Assembly (NCBI GenBank): GCA_021205185.1
Contig: JAJPYB010000009.1
Coordinates: forward strand, 62,001 to 126,000
DNA length: 64,000 bases
Source of the DNA: Ruminococcus sp.
GTDB taxonomy: Bacteria; Bacillota; Clostridia; Oscillospirales; Ruminococcaceae
Direction: 5' to 3'
Part shown: one piece after another, positions 53,821 to 64,000 of the stretch
Numbering within the stretch: the stretch's first letter is position 1
How the letters are laid out: every line of letters starts with the position of its first letter
Notes under the pieces: generated by a model
The model's input: the letters and a program-made list of their open reading frames with translations, nothing else
Databases searched by the model: none
Told to the model about the DNA's origin: nothing
Program-made: the position numbers and the translations under genes

Positions 53821-54381
53821 CTACCCCTTGACAACGCAAACGCTGCTTGTGGGTATATTCAAAGCGGTGCTTACCGCTCTGTAAACCTTTTCGATTATTT
53901 CGTACCTGTCGCCGCCGCTACAAACGACAAGCACGCCTGTGACATTTGGTTCAACTATTTTCTTAATCAGCGGCTTTTGATTTCCGTCCTCGTCGATAAT
54001 TACCACCTTGTTGTTGTAGTCCTCACTTTGACTATCGTCGCTTTCGTTGCTTTGAGTGTCAAGCTCTTCGGCGTATACATACTCGGTAGTTCCGTCAACG
54101 GTGACAAGTATATCAACCTCCCCTACTCCGTCAATTTTCTTTATAATTGATAAAAGCTCGCTTTGTATTTTGTCCTTATAAGCTGTACTTGTGCTGTAAT
54201 AGTCGTCACTAACTGTTTCTGATTGAACGTCTTTGTCAGAAGAATCAAACAGCTCAGACAGTAAAATCAAAATCATTCCCAGCACTCCTACAATAACTAT
54301 TACGCAAAGCTTTTTGTTCTTTTTGAATTTCTCCTTTTGACTTGATATAAACGCTGATAAGTCAATCCTTTTTGATTTCAA
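53821..54381 (-). CDS. spoIIIAG: Stage III sporulation protein AG
   Basis: A 186-aa single-pass protein: basic N-terminus, transmembrane helix at ~24-43, acidic linker, and a ring-building domain ('IQSELLSIIKKIDGVGEVDILVTVDGTTEYVYAEE'), with the C-terminal 'VEPNVTGVLVVCSGGDRYEIIEKVYRAVSTALNIPTSSVCV'. It forms the large oligomeric ring of the feeding-tube channel in the mother-cell membrane. It starts with TTG inside the end of spoIIIAF (20-nt overlap), with GAGG at suitable distance. Confidence 0.92.
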   Translation of the reverse strand: MKSKRIDLSAFISSQKEKFKKNKKLCVIVIVGVLGMILILLSELFDSSDKDVQSETVSDDYYSTSTAYKDKIQSELLSIIKKIDGVGEVDILVTVDGTTEYVYAEELDTQSNESDDSQSEDYNNKVVIIDEDGNQKPLIKKIVEPNVTGVLVVCSGGDRYEIIEKVYRAVSTALNIPTSSVCVVKG

Positions 54382-54829
54382 TTTCTATGTCCTCTGTTTC
54401 TAAAAAGTCTTTGATTACGTTTTGAATTTCTTCTTCGCTGTCGTCACTTGAGACTACTATTTTTTCAATTTCAATATTATTGTATTCATCACTTGTTGCT
54501 TTAATGTCAACAGATGAAACATCTATACCTTTTTCATTGAGCATTTGCGTAATGCTGCTTTCAAGACTTTCTTTGTAATCCTCGATAAGGGCGTCTGTTA
54601 CTTCTTCCTCAAGGGTTTCAATTTTGCTTAAATCGGGAGAATCTATAATATTTAAATTCAAGCTCAAGCCGTCCTCGAAAAACGGGTTTACAACTGAAAT
54701 TATAAAAATCAGTCCGATGATAAATTTTACGCACTTTTTGTAGTCGTTGTTTGGAAGCAGAAATTCTGTGATGGAAAGAATTATTCCTATAATGCAAAAC
54801 GCTTTGATAATTTCCTTTATAAGCTCCAT
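54362..54829 (-). CDS. spoIIIAF: Stage III sporulation protein AF
   Basis: A 155-aa protein with two N-terminal membrane helices ('IIKAFCIIGIILSITEFLLP' and 'FIIGLIFIISVVNPFF') and a C-terminal ring-building-like domain (~residues 90-155, 'GIDVSSVDIKATSDEYNNIEIEKIVV'). Part of the SpoIIIA channel. It follows spoIIIAE with a 2-nt gap and overlaps spoIIIAG. Confidence 0.9.
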   Translation of the reverse strand: MELIKEIIKAFCIIGIILSITEFLLPNNDYKKCVKFIIGLIFIISVVNPFFEDGLSLNLNIIDSPDLSKIETLEEEVTDALIEDYKESLESSITQMLNEKGIDVSSVDIKATSDEYNNIEIEKIVVSSDDSEEEIQNVIKDFLETEDIEIEIKKD

Positions 54830-54831
54830 TG

Positions 54832-55953
54832 CTACACCACGTTCATACTAAGCATCATCATTACTGCAGTTGCAATAATAAATATCAGGGTAAAGCAGGC
54901 TAAAATTCCTAAAATGATTGATAAAACAGAGTTTATTCCGTCTAAAAGACCAGATACATTTTGCTGACCGAAAAACGTACTGATTCCTTTGGTTATTGAA
55001 AGCACAGCCTTTAAAATTACAACCGTTACAACAGGCGTTATTACAGAAAAAACGATTGCTATTATTCCAACTACACCAACGCCCGATTTTATGTAGCTCA
55101 TACTGCTGACTACAGTCTGGTAAGCGTCGCTTACAGCTCCGCCGACAACCGGAATAAAGCTTGAAGCGGCAAATTTGATAGCTCTTGTACCAAGCGTATC
55201 AGACGCCTGTCCTATAATTCCCTGAATGGAAATAACGCCTATAAAAATTGATGAAATAAGTCCTAACATCCACTTTGAAATTGTTTTTAATGAGCCTGAA
55301 AGATTTATGCCCATAAGAGAAGGGTTTATAGCTTCAACGACAGAAACGGCAATAGTAAAGCTCATAAAGGGAACCAGCAGGTTTTCAATAAAGAAGCCTA
55401 TAATTTCACACACGGAAAGAATTGTCACATAGTAGGAAATTCCAGATGATGTGCTACCGCCTGCTGCTAAAATGCTTGAAAATACAGGAACATAAGAATA
55501 CATAAATACTGTAGCGGCGGTAATGGTTTCGGTTACTATGTTTAAGCAGCGGCTTATAGACGGGTATAAAATTCCAACGCTTGCAAGGGACGCTATAACT
55601 CCTAAAATCGAATCCATATCGCCGCTATCCTCAAGCAGACTTTTTGTCATTGTCAGAATAATTATTACTATAAGCATTTCACCCATTAGCGTCAGAGGAT
55701 TTTTTATGTTTTGTAGTACAGTATCTCGTATAAGCTCAAGCCAATAGGTAGCCGACAGCTTGTCAACGTTTTCAGGAGTTTCAAAGGAAATATCGTTTTC
55801 GCTCATAAGGCTTTGAGCCTCATCGGGAAGTACCTCAGTCAGCGTTTTGTTGGTATCGCTTAAATACTCGTCCACATCATCTGCGCCGGCACTGAGCGTT
55901 GGAACTAAAAGCGCTATAAGGAAAACGCAAAGAACAATTTTTAACACCCTCAT
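54832..55953 (-). CDS. spoIIIAE: Stage III sporulation protein AE
   Basis: A 373-aa protein with an N-terminal signal-like segment (residues 5-23, ending 'LLVPTLSAGADD') and about six to eight membrane helices, including the conserved 'SLASVGILYPSISRCLNIV' and 'FAASSFIPVVGGAVSDAYQTVVSS' regions. It is the polytopic core of the SpoIIIA complex, thought to be exporter-like. Normal length. Confidence 0.95.
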   Translation of the reverse strand: MRVLKIVLCVFLIALLVPTLSAGADDVDEYLSDTNKTLTEVLPDEAQSLMSENDISFETPENVDKLSATYWLELIRDTVLQNIKNPLTLMGEMLIVIIILTMTKSLLEDSGDMDSILGVIASLASVGILYPSISRCLNIVTETITAATVFMYSYVPVFSSILAAGGSTSSGISYYVTILSVCEIIGFFIENLLVPFMSFTIAVSVVEAINPSLMGINLSGSLKTISKWMLGLISSIFIGVISIQGIIGQASDTLGTRAIKFAASSFIPVVGGAVSDAYQTVVSSMSYIKSGVGVVGIIAIVFSVITPVVTVVILKAVLSITKGISTFFGQQNVSGLLDGINSVLSIILGILACFTLIFIIATAVMMMLSMNVV

Positions 55954-55955
55954 AT

Positions 55956-56342
55956 TTAACCTAACATCTCGTCAATCAAAGAAATTACCGATGAATACAG
56001 AGGCATTGCCAGAAGTAGGACGGTAATTCTTCCAAACATTTTTACATTTGAAGCCATTGCGCTTTCGCCGCAGTCCTTGCATAAATCGCTTGACAAGGAG
56101 GTTATAAAGCAAATACCGACGCTCTTAAAAAGAATTTCAGAGAACTCCTTGTCAACGCTGATTTTATTAAGCAGCGACTCAACCGTTTTTGTTATATCGC
56201 TGACATTGGATACAAGGATTATCATAATCAGCACAGCAACGCTTGCTGTAATTATGAATGAAAATTCGTGAGCTTCCTTTTCAAGCAGCTTGCAAACCGC
56301 ACAAGCTACAATGCTTAAAGCGCAAATTAAAATGATATCCAT
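55956..56342 (-). CDS. spoIIIAD: Stage III sporulation protein AD
   Basis: A 128-aa membrane protein with four hydrophobic segments; 'MDIILICALSIVACAVCKLLEKEAHEFSF' and 'ILFKSVGICFITSLSSDLCKDCGESAMASNVKMFGR' are typical for AD. SpoIIIAC and AD resemble each other and sit together in the membrane part of the channel. It lies 2 nt from spoIIIAE and 3 nt from spoIIIAC. Confidence 0.93.
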   Translation of the reverse strand: MDIILICALSIVACAVCKLLEKEAHEFSFIITASVAVLIMIILVSNVSDITKTVESLLNKISVDKEFSEILFKSVGICFITSLSSDLCKDCGESAMASNVKMFGRITVLLLAMPLYSSVISLIDEMLG

Positions 56343-56345
56343 TTA

Positions 56346-56540
56346 TCAAAAACCGAACGCACTTTTAATTGTTTCAAACAGCTCGCTGACTTGATTTATT
56401 ACAAGTATTAAAACTATAACAAGTCCCGCAATCGTTATCATCATTGCCTGCTCGTCCCGTTCGGCTTTTTTTAGCAGGATATTCAGAATTGATACTATAA
56501 TTCCAACACCCGCTATTTTAAAAATCAAATCAACTTCCAT
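56346..56540 (-). CDS. spoIIIAC: Stage III sporulation protein AC
   Basis: A 64-aa protein with two membrane helices: 'MEVDLIFKIAGVGIIVSILNILLKKAERDEQAMMITIAGLV'. The 'AERDEQA' turn is a family hallmark. It is a small integral component of the channel, homologous to the start of SpoIIIAD. Spacing to both neighbours is only a few bases. Confidence 0.94.
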   Translation of the reverse strand: MEVDLIFKIAGVGIIVSILNILLKKAERDEQAMMITIAGLVIVLILVINQVSELFETIKSAFGF

Positions 56541-56550
56541 TTTGCTTCTC

Positions 56551-56970
56551 CTAAATAAGAATAATCGCTAAAAATGCACCAGACAGCACACCTAAAGAGC
56601 TATATAGCTTACATTTAGTCGGCGTTTTTCTTTCAAGCTCGTTGAGCTTTAGCTTCAATCGTTCCTCACAGCCTTCAAACAGCAAAAGCTGACCATCAAG
56701 CGGCGTTGTGCCAACGCTTTTACAAAGCTCTTCTATGAGCTTGTTTACTTCTTTATCGTTTATCTCCTCGCAAACTTGCCTCAAATCAGCTACAATTTTG
56801 CTTGAGCGTACTTTGTTGAATTTAAGCGATAGCTTACAGCTTAAAAGCTTGTCATATAAGCCTCTTATCGTATTAAGCTCCATTTGAGTTGCAACAGCTT
56901 TTTGGTGCCCTAGCAGACAAAGGGTAATAAAAATGATCAAAACGCCTGTATACTTAATTAGCATTTTCAA
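56551..56970 (-). CDS. spoIIIAB: Stage III sporulation protein AB
   Basis: A 139-aa protein with an N-terminal helix in the membrane ('YTGVLIIFITLCLLGHQKA'), a helical cytoplasmic bundle, and a C-terminal membrane helix ('YSSLGVLSGAFLAIILI'). Its fold resembles type II secretion GspF. It presumably pairs with the ATPase SpoIIIAA. It overlaps spoIIIAA by 17 nt. Confidence 0.92.
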   Translation of the reverse strand: MKMLIKYTGVLIIFITLCLLGHQKAVATQMELNTIRGLYDKLLSCKLSLKFNKVRSSKIVADLRQVCEEINDKEVNKLIEELCKSVGTTPLDGQLLLFEGCEERLKLKLNELERKTPTKCKLYSSLGVLSGAFLAIILI

Positions 56971-57883
56971 CGCTCTCTTTCTGGAGGTCTTTTATCTCGC
57001 AAATCTTTTTGTCTCTTGAAAGGCAAATAATTGTATCAAAGAATCTTTTCTTTAGCATCTTTTTGATAAGAGGCTTCTCTATCGCTTCGTATATCGACTG
57101 TGCGTGTGTGGTAGCTATTAGCTTGACGCCAGAGTTAAAAAGATATTCAAAGCTAGGTAGTTCGTTTTTTGAGCCTATTTCATCGCAGATTATATATCTT
57201 GGCGACAAAAGTCTTACAGCACGTACAATACCCTCCTGCTTTGAAACGCCGCTTAAAACGTCTGTAAGCTTGCCAACATCATTTTCTATAATACCGTTAT
57301 CAGCAGCGGCAATTTCATTTCTCTCATCAATTATCGTAACTGAAAATTTATTTCCCAGCTCTCTTGCTAAATCTCTTAAAACGGTCGTTTTGCCACTTGC
57401 AGGCGGACCGCATATAAGCAGACTTACAGGCTCTTTAAAGCTGACTGCTTCAAAAATTTTCTTTGAGCAGTATTTTACCTCTCTTGCAATTCTGATGTTT
57501 ATTCCAGTTATATCATTGATTCTTGAAATTTCGCCATTATCGTAAACGAAGGACGAGGAAAAGCCTACCCTATTGCCGCCCTGAGTTGTAATGTAGCCAT
57601 TTTTAAGCTCCTGTTCAAAGCTATAAAGAGAATTGTCAAACGAGCTAAGATATGTGTATTCAATGTCGGCTTTATAAACCTTTATTGCGTTTGCGGTAGA
57701 CAGCGATAAATTTCCGCCGTAAGTTACAAAGTATTCGCAGTCTTGCGCTTTTACAGTTAAATAGTTGCCCACACGAAGTCTTATTTCACAAATTTTTTGG
57801 ATGTCTGAAAGAGAGAGCTTTTCAATAGCGTTTTTTATTCCGAGCGGTAACAGATCAAGAGCGTAAAGGTATTTGTTGTTCAT
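56954..57883 (-). CDS. spoIIIAA: Stage III sporulation protein AA (ATPase)
   Basis: A 309-aa secretion-superfamily ATPase. Walker A reads 'ICGPPASGKTTVLRDLAREL' at ~160 and Walker B 'RYIICDEIGSKNE'; 'IDERNEIAAADNG' and 'LIATTHAQSI' are the other conserved parts. It energises the SpoIIIA channel from the mother-cell side. First gene of the operon; AAAGGAG precedes the ATG and a sigma-E-like promoter lies 29-57 nt upstream. Confidence 0.95.
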   Translation of the reverse strand: MNNKYLYALDLLPLGIKNAIEKLSLSDIQKICEIRLRVGNYLTVKAQDCEYFVTYGGNLSLSTANAIKVYKADIEYTYLSSFDNSLYSFEQELKNGYITTQGGNRVGFSSSFVYDNGEISRINDITGINIRIAREVKYCSKKIFEAVSFKEPVSLLICGPPASGKTTVLRDLARELGNKFSVTIIDERNEIAAADNGIIENDVGKLTDVLSGVSKQEGIVRAVRLLSPRYIICDEIGSKNELPSFEYLFNSGVKLIATTHAQSIYEAIEKPLIKKMLKKRFFDTIICLSRDKKICEIKDLQKESVENAN

Positions 57884-57911
57884 AATCGGCTCCTTTCTAA
57901 ACTCCTACAAA

Positions 57912-57940
57912 ATAGTATGTGAATAGTTGTCCAATTATGA
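57912..57940 (-). promoter_or_regulatory. Sigma-E-type promoter for the spoIIIA operon
   Basis: Minus strand: TCATAAT, 14-bp spacer, CATACTAT, close to the sigma-E consensus kmATATT-N14-CATACAmT (6/7 and 7/8 by eye), ending 29 nt before spoIIIAA. It matches the known mother-cell expression of this operon. Confidence 0.7.
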
Positions 57941-57956
57941 CTGGCGGCATTATCTG

Positions 57957-57985
57957 TTGACAATTATTAGCTATTCCCGTATAAT
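57957..57985 (+). promoter_or_regulatory. SigA promoter for the GNAT gene
   Basis: Perfect TTGACA, 17-bp spacer and perfect TATAAT, 34 nt before the ATG. Divergent from the sigma-E site on the other strand. Confidence 0.85.
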
Positions 57986-58018
57986 TAAGGTAGAAATTTG
58001 AGAAGTGGAAGTGTAAAT

Positions 58019-58519
58019 ATGGAAACGAAAATTGTAAAATCAGATGAAGAGATTAACGACCTGGTAAAAATGGCTGACAGCGTTTGGCACGAAGCGTTTG
58101 CTGATATGATAACAACTGAGCAAATCGACTATATGCTTGAAAAGTTTTTAAGCGTTGACGCTATCAAGGCTTCATTTGAAACAGGTTATGAGTATTATTT
58201 TTTATGCGACGGTGATGTGATTGTTGGATTTATTGCAATTTGCCCAAAGAGCGACGATACGCTATTTCTTTCAAAGCTTTATATTTTAAGCGAGTACAGA
58301 GGAAAGGGTTATCTTGGCAGCACGTTTGATTTTCTTAAAAAATATGCGGCGAATAAGGGCCTATCAAGCATCTGGCTTACAGTTAATAAGCACAACGGAC
58401 GAGCAATCGCTGCATACAAGAAAATGGGAATGGACATAATAAGAAGTGAGGTTACAGATATAGGCTGTGGCTTTGTTATGGATGATTATGTTTTCGAGCT
58501 TCAGTCCTCAAAATTTTGA
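58019..58519 (+). CDS. GNAT family N-acetyltransferase
   Basis: A 166-aa acetyltransferase: 'LSKLYILSEYRGKGYLGSTFDFL' holds the acetyl-CoA-binding R/Q-x-x-G-x-G/A motif A, followed by 'LTVNKHNGRAIAAYKKMGM' (motif B). Substrate unknown. The track start is a TTG seven codons earlier; the ATG is favoured by GGAAGTG before it. Alone between the spoIIIA and pyk promoters, with no clear terminator before pyk. Confidence 0.88.
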   Translation: METKIVKSDEEINDLVKMADSVWHEAFADMITTEQIDYMLEKFLSVDAIKASFETGYEYYFLCDGDVIVGFIAICPKSDDTLFLSKLYILSEYRGKGYLGSTFDFLKKYAANKGLSSIWLTVNKHNGRAIAAYKKMGMDIIRSEVTDIGCGFVMDDYVFELQSSKF

Positions 58520-58548
58520 AAAAATATTGTAAAAAGCACAGAATGTAA

Positions 58549-58578
58549 TTGACCGGATACTTTTGAAAATGGTATACT
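58549..58578 (+). promoter_or_regulatory. SigA-type promoter for pyk
   Basis: TTGACC, 18-bp spacer, TATACT, 44 nt before the pyk ATG. Confidence 0.7.
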
Positions 58579-58622
58579 ATTCTTGTGGCAATAGCCTTCA
58601 CAAAAATCAAGGAGAATAGCTT

Positions 58623-60047
58623 ATGAGAAAGACAAAAATTGTATGTACTATCGGTCCTGCTACCGATGACGATCAAATTATAAGAGATTTAATGACAAAC
58701 GGTATGAACGTAGCAAGATTTAACTTTTCGCACGGCGATTATGAAACTCACGAAAAGAGATTCAATCAAATCGTAAAAATCAGAGAGGAGCTTAATCTTC
58801 CGATCGCTACAATGCTTGACACCAAAGGCCCTGAAATACGACTTAAAAAGTTTGAAAACGGTAGCGTTGAGGTTTCTGACGGAGATACCTTTACGCTGAC
58901 GACTGAGGACGTTCCGGGAACTAAGGAGCGAGGTTCGATTACCTTTGCGAAGCTTCCTGATGACGTTAAAATAGGCTCGTCTATTTTAATCAATGACGGA
59001 GTTATCGAGCTTAAGGTTACAAAAATAGACGGCACTGAAATAATCTGCGAGGTAATTCACGGCGGAGTTATTTCCGACAACAAGGGCGTAAACGTTCCCG
59101 GAGTTCGCCTTTCAATGCCGTACATCAGCGACAGAGATATGCTTGACTTACAGTTTGGCGCAAAAATGGGATTTGATTTTATTGCGGCTTCATTCGTCAG
59201 AAGCGGAGCTGATGTTTCCTATCTCAGAAACTTTACTCAGTCGCTGGGCTGGACAACTCCTAAAATTATTGCAAAAATTGAAAATATGGACGGAGTTGTC
59301 AACATTGACGAGATTTTAGAGGCAGCTGACGGAATAATGGTTGCCAGAGGAGATATGGGAGTTGAAATTCCGTTTGAGCAAATTCCAGCTATTCAGAAGG
59401 AGCTTATAAGCAAGGCTTATAATGCGGGAAAACAGGTTATAACTGCTACTCAGATGCTCGAATCTATGATTCATAATCCACGACCGACAAGAGCTGAAAT
59501 TACTGACGTTGCAAACGCTATTTACGACGGAACCTCAGCTATTATGCTAAGCGGCGAAACGGCTGCGGGCGACTTCCCTGTTGAAGCGGTCAAGACTATG
59601 GCGCTTATTGCTGAAACAACCGAGAAGGACATAAACTACTCGCATGACTTCTCACTGAAAACGTACAATACAAATCTCAGCATTACAAACGCTATTTCTC
59701 ACGCAACTGTAACTACTGCTCACGACTTAAATGCAGGAGCTATTATTGCTTTAACCAAGGGCGGAAGCACAGCAAGAATGGTTTCAAAATATCGTCCTGA
59801 CTGCCCTATTGTAGGACTTACTACAAGTCCCATAACCTGCAGACAGCTTAATATGTCCTGGGGCATATATCCAGGAATAGTTGAAGAAATGTACAATACA
59901 GACGAGCTTATAGACCATGCTATTGATACTGCTTTAAAGCTTGGATACGTAACTGACGGCGATATAGCGGTTATTACGGGCGGTGTGCCTTTAGGAGTTG
60001 CTGGAACTACAAATCTTCTGAAGGTACAAAAGGTCAAGGAAAGATAA
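58623..60047 (+). CDS. pyk: Pyruvate kinase
   Basis: A 474-aa enzyme that makes pyruvate and ATP from phosphoenolpyruvate. 'RKTKIVCTIGPATDD', 'TMLDTKGPEIRL', 'GIMVARGDMGVEIP' (substrate and Mg site) and 'TRAEITDVANAIYDGTSAIMLSGETAAG' are all intact. It lacks the extra C-terminal PEP-utiliser domain found in Bacillus Pyk, which gives the short form. AAGGAG precedes the ATG. Monocistronic. Confidence 0.97.
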   Translation: MRKTKIVCTIGPATDDDQIIRDLMTNGMNVARFNFSHGDYETHEKRFNQIVKIREELNLPIATMLDTKGPEIRLKKFENGSVEVSDGDTFTLTTEDVPGTKERGSITFAKLPDDVKIGSSILINDGVIELKVTKIDGTEIICEVIHGGVISDNKGVNVPGVRLSMPYISDRDMLDLQFGAKMGFDFIAASFVRSGADVSYLRNFTQSLGWTTPKIIAKIENMDGVVNIDEILEAADGIMVARGDMGVEIPFEQIPAIQKELISKAYNAGKQVITATQMLESMIHNPRPTRAEITDVANAIYDGTSAIMLSGETAAGDFPVEAVKTMALIAETTEKDINYSHDFSLKTYNTNLSITNAISHATVTTAHDLNAGAIIALTKGGSTARMVSKYRPDCPIVGLTTSPITCRQLNMSWGIYPGIVEEMYNTDELIDHAIDTALKLGYVTDGDIAVITGGVPLGVAGTTNLLKVQKVKER

Positions 60048-60067
60048 AATTTAAAATCCGGGCATAA

Positions 60068-60105
60068 AAAATCCCTGAGGAAATTTATCCTCAGGGTTTT
60101 GTTTT
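60068..60105. terminator. Bidirectional terminator between pyk and atpC
   Basis: An 8-bp stem CCCTGAGG / CCTCAGGG with T-runs on both strands, between convergent pyk and the atp operon. Confidence 0.88.
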
Positions 60106-60122
60106 ACAAATATTAAAGTCGT

Positions 60123-60536
60123 TTACTTCTGACAGTTATAAACTGAAATTCTGGTAAGCGCTCTTTTAAGTTTTGCTTCAGCAAAGTCAAATGCTGCACC
60201 CGACTTTTTAGCTTCGGCAATTTTTTCCTCAGCACGCTTTTTAGCGGCTTCGGCTCTGTCAATGTCAATCTCGTCCGCCCATTCGGCAGATTGAGGTAAA
60301 ATAGTAACCTCGCCGTTTGCGACTACCATTATTCCGTCAGCTACCGCCGCAATTCTATACTCGTCAGTTTCAATTTGCTTTACCTTCAAGGGACCTGTCA
60401 AAATATTTGAAACATAGTCTATATGGCCAGCTAAAATTCCTGTGTCGCCCTCAGAGGTACGCACAACAATCTGAGTTGTTTCTCCGTCGAAAAAGGTTTT
60501 CTCAGGAGTTATAATTTTGAGTTTGTACGAATTCAT
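60123..60536 (-). CDS. atpC: F-type ATP synthase epsilon subunit
   Basis: A 137-aa rotor subunit. N-terminal beta sandwich ('YKLKIITPEKTFFDGETTQIVVRTSEGDTGILAGHIDYVSNI') and C-terminal helical hairpin ('AEWADEIDIDRAEAAKKRAEEKIAEAKKSGAAFD'). It couples gamma to the c-ring and can inhibit hydrolysis. Last gene of the atp operon, 11 nt after atpD. Confidence 0.95.
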   Translation of the reverse strand: MNSYKLKIITPEKTFFDGETTQIVVRTSEGDTGILAGHIDYVSNILTGPLKVKQIETDEYRIAAVADGIMVVANGEVTILPQSAEWADEIDIDRAEAAKKRAEEKIAEAKKSGAAFDFAEAKLKRALTRISVYNCQK

Positions 60537-60547
60537 TAAGGCTTCAC

Positions 60548-62862
<2,315 letters not shown>

Positions 62863-62877
62863 GTTTTATCGCCACCT

Positions 62878-64000
62878 TTACAGAGATTCCTTCTTGTATG
62901 TTTTTAAGAACTCCACAAGCGCCTCTTTAAGCGCCTCCTCATTTTCTTTCGTCAAGTCCTTGGTCTGCGTGATTGAATCTACAATTTCAGGATGAGAATA
63001 GTGCATAAATCTGAACAGGCTGTCCTGACAGTCTGTAACCTTTGAAGCTGAGATTTCATCCAGATAATCGTTTACAACCGCATAAATAATCAACACCTGA
63101 TCCTCAACGCTAAGCGGTGAGCTCTTGCCCTGCTTTAAAACTTCAACTATTCTCTCACCCTGTTCAAGACGCTTTTTTGTGTCAGCATCAAGATCTGAAC
63201 CGAACTGCGAGAAGGATTGCAGCTCCATATATTGAGAATACATAAGCTTCAGCGAGCCTGAAACCTTTTTCATAGCCTTTATCTGAGCGTTACCGCCAAC
63301 ACGGGAAACTGAAATACCAGGGTTTACAGCAGGTCTGATTCCAGAGAAGAAAAGCTCAGACTCCAGGAAAATCTGTCCGTCGGTAATTGAAATAACATTT
63401 GTAGGAATGTAAGCTGATACATCTCCTGCCTGAGTTTCGATAATCGGAAGGGCTGTGATTGAGCCGCCGCCGTATTCCTCGCTTAAATTACAAGCACGCT
63501 CTAAAAGTCTTGAATGGAGGTAAAATACATCGCCAGGATAAGCTTCTCTGCCCGTTGGTCTTTGAAGCAGCAGCGACATAGTTCTATAAGCTACTGCGTG
63601 CTTTGAAAGGTCGTCGTAAACAATTAAAACGTCCTTTCCCTGAAGCATAAAATATTCAGCCATAGCGCAGCCGGAATAAGGCGCAATATATTGAATAGGA
63701 GCCTTTTCACTTGCTGCAGCAGAAACGACGATTGTATACTTCATAGCTCCCGCTTTATCCAATGTATCAACTACGTTTGCGACAGTAGAGTTTTTCTGTC
63801 CAATCGCAACATAAATACACAGGCAGTCCTTGTCAGACTGATTGATGATTGTGTCAAGAGCGATTGTTGTTTTACCAGTTTGCCTGTCGCCGATAATAAG
63901 CTCTCTTTGACCTCTGCCGATAGGAATCATCGAGTCGATTGACTTAATACCAGTCTGAAGCGGCTTGTTTACAGATTTTCTTGCAATAATTCCAAATGCA
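62878..64000 (-). CDS. atpA: F-type ATP synthase alpha subunit (N-terminal part beyond window)
   Basis: Reading on the minus strand, the frame is open to the window edge, so the track's start at 63930 is internal. The visible ~373 residues include the P-loop '[18 protein letters not shown]', '[21 protein letters not shown]', the Arg finger region '[17 protein letters not shown]' and the C-terminal helical domain. Roughly the first 130 residues are missing. It is the non-catalytic nucleotide-binding subunit of F1. No defects seen. Confidence 0.97.
   Translation of the reverse strand, partial: AFGIIARKSVNKPLQTGIKSIDSMIPIGRGQRELIIGDRQTGKTTIALDTIINQSDKDCLCIYVAIGQKNSTVANVVDTLDKAGAMKYTIVVSAAASEKAPIQYIAPYSGCAMAEYFMLQGKDVLIVYDDLSKHAVAYRTMSLLLQRPTGREAYPGDVFYLHSRLLERACNLSEEYGGGSITALPIIETQAGDVSAYIPTNVISITDGQIFLESELFFSGIRPAVNPGISVSRVGGNAQIKAMKKVSGSLKLMYSQYMELQSFSQFGSDLDADTKKRLEQGERIVEVLKQGKSSPLSVEDQVLIIYAVVNDYLDEISASKVTDCQDSLFRFMHYSHPEIVDSITQTKDLTKENEEALKEALVEFLKTYKKESL

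Noticed and set aside
57009-57545. 178-aa ORF on the plus strand antisense to spoIIIAA
   Set aside because: It lies wholly inside spoIIIAA in the opposite frame, with no ribosome-binding site or family features; it is a shadow.
58577-58618. CTATTCT...AGAATAG repeat around the pyk leader
   Set aside because: The left arm overlaps the -10 and is upstream of the likely transcript start, with a long loop; probably fortuitous.

Overview
The window comes from a low-to-moderate GC, endospore-forming Clostridia genome, probably Ruminococcaceae/Oscillospirales-like. This is an inference from gene content and order: a complete spoIIIA operon (AA to AH), yqfC/yqfD, yunB and a YlbJ-like protein, plus GatCAB, ThyX, a SCIFF radical-SAM maturase and a Firmicutes-type F1 ATPase operon. 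No rRNA, tRNA, CRISPR array, insertion sequence or prophage was seen. Almost all of it is ordinary, densely packed chromosomal backbone.

Layout. 1-4.5 kb (+): the 3' end of tsf, an isolated SCIFF maturase (scfB), glyA and rarA. 4.5-12 kb (-): a magnesium-transport island reading mgtA2, a receiver-less winged-helix regulator, mgtC, a DUF3784 membrane protein, a leader ORF, mgtA1 and a 47-aa membrane protein. 12-13 kb (-): an S1-domain protein. 13.1-18.1 kb (+): DUF951, prfA, Sua5/tsaC, coaE, a lytic transglycosylase and an M18 aminopeptidase. 18.2-27.6 kb (+): RluA-type synthase, PHP phosphoesterase, malic enzyme, TSCPD protein, yunB, ligA and gatCAB. 27.6-28.6 kb (-): YlbJ-like protein. 28.7-35.9 kb (+): yqfC, yqfD, phoH, ybeY, era, yqzL, recO and mutS2, then a tyrosine recombinase on its own promoter. 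37-43.4 kb (-): thyX, tmk, DUF2156, DJ-1, 5-FCL, mltG and a U32 protein. 43.5-57.9 kb (-): the spoIIIA operon running into asp23, nusB, a TsaD paralogue, xseA, xseB, ispA, dxs, tlyA, nadK, argR and recN. 58-60 kb (+): a GNAT and pyk. 60.1-64 kb (-): atpA (cut by the window edge), atpG, atpD and atpC.

How the genes work together. The spoIIIA genes build the forespore feeding-tube channel and start from a good sigma-E promoter match; a sigma-A promoter just before asp23 can drive the housekeeping half of that cluster independently. The thyX operon joins dTMP synthesis (ThyX, Tmk) with one-carbon and cell-envelope genes behind a promoter whose -35 box lies in a 20-bp palindrome. The island pairs two P-type Mg2+ importers with MgtC and a candidate regulator.

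The most novel-looking signals are in the magnesium island. First, a 29-codon ORF with a good ribosome-binding site sits directly upstream of mgtA1; its start region is complementary to the mgtA1 start region, and it loosely resembles the enterobacterial MgtL leader idea. Second, an unlisted 47-aa single-pass membrane protein follows mgtA1. Other points are a SCIFF maturase without an adjacent SCIFF precursor, a perfect 14-bp inverted repeat between the promoter and start of the tyrosine recombinase, and hairpins or palindromes covering the ribosome-binding sites of yunB and yqzL.
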